Below, in pieces: positions 58,291-64,000 of a stretch of DNA of 64,000 nucleotides (positions are counted from its first letter, which is position 1; the number at the start of each line of letters is the position of its first letter). Location: the NCBI GenBank assembly GCA_041538185.1, contig JBGORM010000002.1:434001-498000 (forward strand), given 5' to 3'. A program made the translations under genes and the position numbers. A model generated the notes under the pieces. It saw only the letters and a list, made by a program, of their open reading frames with translations, did not search any database and was not told where the DNA came from. This DNA is from Melioribacteraceae bacterium 4301-Me (lineage in GTDB: Bacteria > Bacteroidota > Ignavibacteria > Ignavibacteriales > Melioribacteraceae).

Positions 58291-60132
58291 ATGAACAGTT
58301 ATAAAAGAACATTAAAATATGTTAGACCTTATTGGAAGCATCTTACCCTTTCGGTAATATTCACTTTTTTATACTCTATTCTTAATGGTGCATCAGTTTA
58401 TCTATCCATTCCTTTGCTTGATACTCTATTCCAACAGACGGGCGTAGAAACTGTACAGAAGTCAACTAATATTGTGTCGTCTGCCAATTGGATTGATTCG
58501 ATAACAAGAAGTATTTCGATATGGTTTAAGCATCTTATCTTTACAGGTAGCGTAACTGAAATATTAATGCGTATTTGTATTTTGATCTTAATAGCTTTTC
58601 TTGGTAAAAATATTTTTGGCTATTTGCAATCTTATTTCTTGTCTTACGTTGAGCAAGGAGTTGTAAAAGACTTAAGAAACGATGCTTATCAACACCTTCA
58701 CAAGTTACCCATGAGTTTTTTTAAAAGTGAAAAAACTGGCAACCTGATTTCAAGAATTACAAATGATGTTAATATGGTACAGACCAGCATATCAGCAGTT
58801 TTTCTTAATTTGCTTAGGGAGCCCTTAAATATTATTGTTTTTTTAGGTATAGCCATATCAATAAGCTGGAAGTTAACTTTGTTTTCTATCTTTGTTTTTC
58901 CATTTTCAATTGGGATAATAAGTTGGATTGGCATTAAGTTACGAAAACAAAGTGGACTACTTCAGAAAAAAATGGCTGATATTACAACTGTACTGCATGA
59001 AACGATTACAGGTGTTAAGATAGTTAAAGCATTTGGAATGGAGAGCTATGAAAATTCTAAATTTAGAGAACAGACCGAGAAATTCTTTCGGCTTACGCTT
59101 AAAATTGTAAGAATAAGAAACACAGCAGCCCCTTTAACCGAATTTTTAAGTGTTCTTGCAGGTATAGCAATAATTTATTTTGGCTCCAGGTTAGTCTTAA
59201 TTGATAAATCACTTTCTGCCGGCGAATTTCTTGGATTTTTATTTGCCATATTTCAAATGATGCCGCCTATTAAAGAACTTAGCAGTGTCAATAATAGAAT
59301 TCAAGAATCAAGTGCTGCTGCAGATAGAATATTTGAGATATTAGACACTGAGCCTATGGTTAAAAATATAGAAAACCCTGTTATCATTAAAAACTTTAAT
59401 GAAGAAATTAAGTTCAACAATGTTTCTTTTCATTACGATGATTCGGATGAGTTGGTGCTCGACAAAGTTAATTTTAAGGTGCGTAAAGGAGAAATTATTG
59501 CATTGGTAGGAAGTAGTGGCGCTGGAAAGACTACCTTAGTAGATCTCATACCTCGTTTTTATGACCCTACGGAAGGAAACATTACTATAGACAATATTGA
59601 TATAAGAAAAATCGAAATTGATAGCCTAAGAGCTTTAATGGGAATTGTAACACAAGAAACTATTCTTTTTAACGAATCTGTTAGAGATAATATTGCATAT
59701 GGTTACAAAGATTACCCACTTGAAAAAATTATTGAGGCTGCTAAAGCAGCCAATGCACATAATTTTATAATGGAACTACCTAATAAATACGATACTATTA
59801 TTGGTGAAAAAGGTACTAAACTATCGGGTGGACAAAGACAAAGAATTTCAATTGCTAGAGCTTTATTAAAAAACCCACCCATAATGATTCTTGATGAGGC
59901 TACTTCTTCATTAGATAATGAATCTGAAGTCTTAGTTCAAGAGGCAATTGAGAGATTAATGAAAGAACGTACTACTTTTGTTATTGCTCATCGACTTAGC
60001 ACAATCCGAAATGCCGATAGAATTTTAGTTCTTGATAAAGGTAAAATCGTTCAGGATGGAAAACATGAAGACTTGCTAAAAGATCAGTTTGGTATTTACA
60101 AACGGCTATATGAGCTTCAATTTAGAGATTAA
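58291..60132 (+). CDS. MsbA-like lipid ABC exporter
   Basis: The 613-residue protein is a half-size ABC exporter with a six-helix membrane domain (RPYWKHLTLSVIFTFLYS start; HKLPMSFFKSEKTGNLISRI) and a nucleotide-binding domain. ATPase motifs are Walker A GSSGAGKTT (about 407-415), LSGGQRQRISIARALL (about 511) and Walker B IMILDEATSSLD. The H-loop lies in VIAHRLST. MsbA-type proteins flip lipid A-core or similar lipids, which suits a two-membrane cell. It works as a homodimer. Confidence 0.93.
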   Translation: MNSYKRTLKYVRPYWKHLTLSVIFTFLYSILNGASVYLSIPLLDTLFQQTGVETVQKSTNIVSSANWIDSITRSISIWFKHLIFTGSVTEILMRICILILIAFLGKNIFGYLQSYFLSYVEQGVVKDLRNDAYQHLHKLPMSFFKSEKTGNLISRITNDVNMVQTSISAVFLNLLREPLNIIVFLGIAISISWKLTLFSIFVFPFSIGIISWIGIKLRKQSGLLQKKMADITTVLHETITGVKIVKAFGMESYENSKFREQTEKFFRLTLKIVRIRNTAAPLTEFLSVLAGIAIIYFGSRLVLIDKSLSAGEFLGFLFAIFQMMPPIKELSSVNNRIQESSAAADRIFEILDTEPMVKNIENPVIIKNFNEEIKFNNVSFHYDDSDELVLDKVNFKVRKGEIIALVGSSGAGKTTLVDLIPRFYDPTEGNITIDNIDIRKIEIDSLRALMGIVTQETILFNESVRDNIAYGYKDYPLEKIIEAAKAANAHNFIMELPNKYDTIIGEKGTKLSGGQRQRISIARALLKNPPIMILDEATSSLDNESEVLVQEAIERLMKERTTFVIAHRLSTIRNADRILVLDKGKIVQDGKHEDLLKDQFGIYKRLYELQFRD

Positions 60133-60348
60133 TTTGTGAGATATGGCAAAAAGTGATTAATTAAGCAAAATATAGAATTAAACGTAAAATTTTCATTAAT
60201 GAATTTTTTGTCTAAAATAAACGATATCTGATGCTAACATTTTATTGCTTCCTCATCTTTTTCTGAAAATGTATATTTTTGTAAAGAGTTTCTGTTAAAT
60301 AGTGTAACTAACAAAGTATTGCTTTAGAATTTTTAAAATGGGAAATAA
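60133..60348. other. Intergenic region before nadK
   Basis: The 216-bp spacer holds a TATTTTTG (60274-60281) that resembles a -7 box but has no -33 box at the usual distance. No ORF above 15 codons and no terminator are visible. Confidence 0.3.
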
Positions 60349-61248
60349 ATGAAGATAGGTATAATACCTAACATTGATAAAGAAAATATTGTGAATGTAA
60401 TAGAACGAATTGTAACTCTCCTTAAAGCTGAAAATCTTGATTATGTTATTTGTGATTCGATGCTGAAATTTCGAGGCCAGTTCAGTCAAATTCTTAAAGA
60501 CTCGCAGTATGAAAAAAGCAAAAACGTCATAAAGTACAGCGACATGGTTGTTTCTGTAGGGGGTGATGGAACGATGCTTCATACAGCTTATGAAGTGTGG
60601 AATTATAGCACACCAATGTTAGGTGTAAATATTGGTAAGCTTGGATTTCTTGCAGAATTTGATTTGGAAAGCTTTAGTCAGTTTGTAAAAGAAGTAAAGT
60701 CAAATAATTATGTAATTGATGAAAGGATGGCACTTGCTGCAGTATGCAACGGAAGCAAAGAAGAACTTTTTGCAATTAATGATATTGTAATTGACAAAGG
60801 ACAGTGGTCGAAAATGATTGAAATAACAATTAAAGTCGATGAAAACTATGTTGCTACATTCTCTGCCGATGGAATTATTGTGGCAACTCCAACAGGTTCT
60901 ACAGGCTACTCGCTGTCTACCGGAGGTCCAATTGTTAGCCCAAAAGCTGATGCTATTACTTTGAGCCCTATCGCACCTCATACACTTACTATACGTCCAT
61001 TGGTTCTATCAAGCCGCCAAAATGTTTTACTTTTTGTAAAATCACCAATTGATAAGATTAGAATTAGTTTAGATGGACAAAGAGTTAGCTACTTCGATTC
61101 TCCGTTAACTGTTTCTATAAAAAGAAGTGAAAAGCCAGTTAGACTTGTACATTCAGCTAAAACAGATTATTTCCAAATTTTAAGAAATAAACTTTATTGG
61201 GGTTTGGATTTAAGAACAATAAACAACAAAAAGTCGAGTGTAACATGA
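60349..61248 (+). CDS. nadK: NAD kinase
   Basis: NadK phosphorylates NAD to NADP. The 299-residue protein has the GGDGTM motif (71-76), GVNIGKLGFLAEF, IVATPTGSTGYSLSTGGP and ISLDGQRVSYFDSPLTVSIK. Length and order are normal. The stop overlaps the next gene's ATG by four bases. Confidence 0.96.
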   Translation: MKIGIIPNIDKENIVNVIERIVTLLKAENLDYVICDSMLKFRGQFSQILKDSQYEKSKNVIKYSDMVVSVGGDGTMLHTAYEVWNYSTPMLGVNIGKLGFLAEFDLESFSQFVKEVKSNNYVIDERMALAAVCNGSKEELFAINDIVIDKGQWSKMIEITIKVDENYVATFSADGIIVATPTGSTGYSLSTGGPIVSPKADAITLSPIAPHTLTIRPLVLSSRQNVLLFVKSPIDKIRISLDGQRVSYFDSPLTVSIKRSEKPVRLVHSAKTDYFQILRNKLYWGLDLRTINNKKSSVT

Positions 61249-61751
61249 AAAAAATGTTATCCATCTTTTTTTTAATTTTCGCAGTAAATATAAACGCGCA
61301 AGAAAAATGCGTGACAAAGCTTGATGAAAAATCTGGAAATCCAATGTTGATAGGATTAATTAACAGAGAAGCTTTTGCCGATACAAACTATGCGTGGTGG
61401 TTTGATGCTGAATATAAAAATTATAATGTTGATTCAGCTTCTCTTGAAAAAGTTATAGATAAATTAAACGCTTACAATATTGTTATTGTAATGGGAACTT
61501 GGTGTTCAGATAGCAGGAGAGAGGTGCCGAGATTTTTTAAAATTCTTGATTATTTAAAATTCCCCCAAGAAAAAATAAAAATGATCGCTGTAGATAGAAA
61601 TAAGAAAGCATTGGATCGAGAGATAGATAAGTTAAATATTGAGAAAGTCCCAGATTTTATTTTTTATAATGGCGCGACAGAAGTTGGAAGAATTGTAGAA
61701 TCACCGAAAGAATCCTTAGAGAAAGACATTTCCGCAATTATAACAAAATAA
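61245..61751 (+). CDS. Exported thioredoxin-like protein with a single active-site Cys
   Basis: The 168-residue protein starts with a signal (MKKMLSIFFLIFAVNINAQ). The thioredoxin fold follows with VMGTWCSDSRREVPRFFKIL, where the usual CxxC is CSDS, and the cis-Pro loop KVPDFIFYNGATEVGRI. With one cysteine it cannot cycle as a standard dithiol oxidoreductase; it may act through the single thiol or as a chaperone. The frame reads back to 61197 inside nadK, but the ATG at 61245 (ATGA overlap) fits. A bidirectional terminator follows. Confidence 0.82.
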   Translation: MKKMLSIFFLIFAVNINAQEKCVTKLDEKSGNPMLIGLINREAFADTNYAWWFDAEYKNYNVDSASLEKVIDKLNAYNIVIVMGTWCSDSRREVPRFFKILDYLKFPQEKIKMIAVDRNKKALDREIDKLNIEKVPDFIFYNGATEVGRIVESPKESLEKDISAIITK

Positions 61752-61758
61752 AAAAAGA

Positions 61759-61791
61759 GGCTGCTAATTTAGGATTATCGTTTTAGCAGCC
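61759..61791. terminator. Bidirectional intrinsic terminator
   Basis: GGCTGCTAA (61759-61767) pairs perfectly with TTAGCAGCC (61783-61791) around a 15-base loop. On the plus strand a TTAACTATTTTTTT run follows, ending the nadK transcript. On the minus strand a TCTTTTTTTTATTT run follows, ending the kamA transcript. It sits between convergent genes. Confidence 0.88.
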
Positions 61792-61803
61792 TTAACTATT
61801 TTT

Positions 61804-62967
61804 TTAATTTTCTACAGTTTCGTATTCTGGAATTTTAACAGTTGTAATGTTCTTGTAATTTTTTGGTTTCTTCGAACCACCATTTTTCTTGTCAGATATT
61901 TCAATTGGAATATTGTTGACCTTATCATCTTTCACATCCCTGTAGACGTAAATCTCATTTTTATAATTACGTAAAACAATTTTATCACTGTCTCTGTGCA
62001 AAACATATTGAGGCAGTATTGGCACCTTTCCGCCTCCTCCTGGTGTATCAATAACTAAATGAGGAATAGCTAAACCACTGATGTATCCCCTTAGTTTGTC
62101 CATTATTTCAAGTGCCTTATCTATAGAAGTCCTAAAATGATTGGTTCCTTTGGTTTCGTCTGCCATAAATAAATAATATGGTTTAACTCGTATTTTAAGT
62201 AACTTTAAGAAAAGTTCTTTCAAGATTTCAGGGTCATCATTAACTCCCTTCATTAAAACAGATTGATTACCAATTGGTATTCCAGCATCAGCTAACATTG
62301 TACATGCTTTTGTGCTTTCTGGTGTGATTTCCCATGGATGGTTGAAATGAGTGTTAACATAAATTGGGTGATATTTTTTTAGCATTTCACATAATTTTGG
62401 AGTAATTCTATGAGGAAGTACACAAGGCATTTTAGTGCCAAGACGAATAATTTCAATATGCTTTATTTTTCGTAATCGAATAAGAATTTTTTCTAACATT
62501 ACATCGGTTAACATTAGAGGGTCACCACCGGAAAGAATAACATCTCTGATTTCTTTATGCTGTTCAAGGTACTTAAATGCGGATTCAAGTTCTTTCATTG
62601 AAATTTTATCTGAGTTACCTACTTTCCTTTTACGTGTGCAAAAACGACAATACATTCCGCATTGACTAGTAGTTAGAAATAGAGCTCTGTCTGGATATCG
62701 ATGAGTTATATTTGGCACGGGGCTCATTTCATCCTCTTTTAGAGGGTCCTCGAACCCATCCATATCTTCAAGTTCCAATTTATCTGGGACGCATTGTTTC
62801 CAAATAGGGTCTCCCGGATAACGAATGAGACTGAGATAATAAGGGTTGATTCGTGCTTGAAAAAATTCATCTAAATCTTCCGCTACTTTCCGGTCGATCC
62901 CAAATTTTTCAACAAGCTGGTCGACACTGTGAATGCTATCGCGGATCATTTGTTGCCATAGTTCCAT
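61804..62967 (-). CDS. kamA: Lysine 2,3-aminomutase (KamA family)
   Basis: The 387-residue radical SAM enzyme has CGMYCRFCTRKRKVG (C103, C107, C110), the GGDPLM motif, and the PLP lysine K314 in DTPGGGGKVPI. The two acidic residues that hold the lysine side chain in the Clostridium enzyme fall at matching offsets here (D270 in FMADETKG and D307 in VIDTPGG). This supports L-lysine as substrate and L-beta-lysine as product. A Lys/Asn-rich tail of about 40 residues follows. It is 12 bp after the GNAT gene in a minus-strand group that ends at the bidirectional terminator. Confidence 0.93.
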   Translation of the reverse strand: MELWQQMIRDSIHSVDQLVEKFGIDRKVAEDLDEFFQARINPYYLSLIRYPGDPIWKQCVPDKLELEDMDGFEDPLKEDEMSPVPNITHRYPDRALFLTTSQCGMYCRFCTRKRKVGNSDKISMKELESAFKYLEQHKEIRDVILSGGDPLMLTDVMLEKILIRLRKIKHIEIIRLGTKMPCVLPHRITPKLCEMLKKYHPIYVNTHFNHPWEITPESTKACTMLADAGIPIGNQSVLMKGVNDDPEILKELFLKLLKIRVKPYYLFMADETKGTNHFRTSIDKALEIMDKLRGYISGLAIPHLVIDTPGGGGKVPILPQYVLHRDSDKIVLRNYKNEIYVYRDVKDDKVNNIPIEISDKKNGGSKKPKNYKNITTVKIPEYETVEN

Positions 62968-62979
62968 TTGTTTTACCCT

Positions 62980-63453
62980 TTATGTTATTATGTATTTACC
63001 AAATACTATTAAATTGTCATTTTTGGTGTAAAAATCTTTTATTTCGGCAACTATAGAGTATTTATTTCGTAAATAAAAAGTTCTCGTTGATGAATAACTT
63101 TCTTTGGAAGATGTCTCTGCCAATAACCATCTTCCGTTTTTTTCTTTAACAAACTTTTCAGCGTGCGATAGTAACGCTTTACCAATTCCCCTGCTTCTTG
63201 AACTGGGTTCTACAACAATCCAGTATAAATCATATACTCCATCTGTTAATGGCCTTTTGCCGATGCAGTAATAGCCTAAAACTTTATCCGATTCTACGTA
63301 AACAAAAGTGTTGTAATAATTTTCGCTGGACTTATTTAATGTTTCGTCTATTAGTTCCACAGCTACTTTCTTTTCCTCTTCGTTAAAATTTTCTGTCCTT
63401 TTAATTATATCTAATATTTCTTCTCTGTCATTATACTGTAACTTGCGTATCAT
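62980..63453 (-). CDS. GNAT-family N-acetyltransferase
   Basis: The 157-residue protein has the GNAT fold: DLYWIVVEPSSRSRGIGKAL (acetyl-CoA loop SRGIGKALL), then VKEKNGRWLLAETSSKE and a C-terminal FYLRNKYSIVAEIKDFY. The N-terminal MIRKLQYNDREEILDIIKR is typical. It overlaps the ATP-grasp gene by 23 bp and precedes kamA. In other bacteria, KamA and an acetyltransferase (AblB/YodP) make N-acetyl-beta-lysine. This GNAT is shorter than AblB, so that role is only suggested by context. Confidence 0.88.
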   Translation of the reverse strand: MIRKLQYNDREEILDIIKRTENFNEEEKKVAVELIDETLNKSSENYYNTFVYVESDKVLGYYCIGKRPLTDGVYDLYWIVVEPSSRSRGIGKALLSHAEKFVKEKNGRWLLAETSSKESYSSTRTFYLRNKYSIVAEIKDFYTKNDNLIVFGKYIIT

Positions 63454-64000
63454 GCTTAATTCTCTTAAGTGCTAACATTATTATTGTGTAAAGCAATTTA
63501 TCATAAGAATACCCAGCTGTTGCTGCCGACCTCACAAAACCAGAATCTGGTGAGATATCTGGATTGGGGTTAACCTCTATAACATAAGGAATGCCTTTTT
63601 TATCAAGTCGAATATCGATTCTAGCATAGTCTCTGCATTCCATGGCGTTAAAAGATTCAATTGCAATTTTCTCTAGTTTGCTTTTTATCTTGTCATCTAA
63701 TTTTGCTGGGCAGATAGGCTTTGTGTGTTTAAAATAAGTACTGTTTTCAGACCATTTAGCCTCGTAAGTTACAATTCTGGGAAGGTTTTCAGGCAGTCCA
63801 TCAAAAATGATTTCTGATATTGGGAGTACTTGATTACCCAAAATAGCAACATTTAATTCTCGTCCCTCAATATATTCTTCAATAATTATATCCTGCTTAA
63901 ATAAATCAAATAAATAAATCAATCTTTGTTTTAAGGTACGATAATCACTTATCACAGAGTTTTCTGAAATGCCAATACTTGCGTCTTCGTTAAGCAATTT
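63431..64000 (-). CDS. ATP-grasp ligase, D-Ala-D-Ala ligase-like (5' end outside window)
   Basis: The frame stays open to the window edge, so the start lies beyond base 64000. The visible 189 residues are the C-terminal ATP-grasp half: IIEEYIEGRELNVAILG, the metal-binding RIDIRLDKKGIPYVIEVNPN, and PDISPDSGFVRSAATAGYSY. The family includes D-Ala-D-Ala ligase and amino-acid/peptide ligases. The C-terminal end differs from standard Ddl, and its place with kamA and GNAT suggests a different amino-acid substrate. The upstream neighbour cannot be seen. Confidence 0.85.
   Translation of the reverse strand, partial: KLLNEDASIGISENSVISDYRTLKQRLIYLFDLFKQDIIIEEYIEGRELNVAILGNQVLPISEIIFDGLPENLPRIVTYEAKWSENSTYFKHTKPICPAKLDDKIKSKLEKIAIESFNAMECRDYARIDIRLDKKGIPYVIEVNPNPDISPDSGFVRSAATAGYSYDKLLYTIIMLALKRIKHDTQVTV

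Noticed and set aside
60240..60290. Possible Bacteroidota promoter before nadK
   Set aside because: TATTTTTG fits a -7 box, but the nearest TTG lies 26 bases upstream, too far for the -33 element.

Overview
The window is AT-rich (by eye about one third G+C), densely coded bacterial chromosome. Housekeeping genes indicate a Gram-negative of the Bacteroidota/Chlorobiota (FCB) group. The evidence is a LolA carrier, lipobox proteins, outer-membrane barrels, Bacteroidota-style -33/-7 promoters (TTTG-N19/20-TAnnTTTG) before several genes, and protein families such as DUF6588-like and four-helix-bundle S23-like proteins. Overall content resembles Ignavibacteria (Ignavibacterium/Melioribacter-like organisms, including nitrate-reducing ones from wastewater). 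This placement is an inference from gene content; no rRNA gene is present to confirm it.

Layout. 1-4.9 kb: the 3' end of purL, a YihY/BrkB membrane protein, a lipoprotein with repeated sequence, a MITE-like inverted-repeat element, a beta-CASP metallo-hydrolase and a previously unlisted 33-residue membrane protein. 5.2-16.4 kb: a respiratory nitrate reduction locus. On the minus strand it reads diheme cytochrome c, narG, a four-helix-bundle ORF in AT-rich inverted repeats, narH, narJ, narI, narK, DoxX and hemerythrin. Divergent from it is a small haem-copper-oxidase-like membrane protein with a Crp/Fnr-type palindrome in front. 16.5-23.3 kb: a frameshifted GIY-YIG gene beside an initiator tRNA, then recN, a DUF6588-like protein, hemW, a dicarboxylate/glutamate symporter and a SIMPL protein. 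23.5-32.4 kb: the translation/transcription operon rimP-nusA-infB-rbfA-truB-ribF-rpsO-pnp, with a hairpin leader. 32.4-45.6 kb: dusB, RNase G, transaldolase, gcvT, comB, ftsK, lolA, a flippase-like protein, a barrel protein, uppP, cyclophilin, and a sodium symporter with a MetS-like small subunit. 45.6-61.8 kb: holA, an ECF sigma factor with a probable membrane anti-sigma partner, rpmE, an rsmB homologue lacking both catalytic cysteines, a RodZ-like protein, ligA, a STAS protein, PgpH, a Xer recombinase, an MsbA-like ABC exporter, NAD kinase and a thioredoxin-like protein. 61.8-64 kb (minus): a lysine 2,3-aminomutase, a GNAT acetyltransferase and a truncated ATP-grasp ligase.

How it fits together. 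The nar locus supplies nitrate uptake (NarK), a cytoplasm-facing membrane nitrate reductase (NarGHI), its chaperone (NarJ), and accessory redox and possible NO/O2-handling proteins. The rest is mostly core biosynthesis, envelope and DNA/RNA maintenance. No CRISPR array, rRNA, complete insertion sequence or prophage was seen. The observations most worth following are the degenerate RsmB, the IVS-like insertion between narG and narH, the lipoyl-like domain inside NarK, and the KamA-GNAT-ATP-grasp cluster. I did not find a clear, wholly new system.
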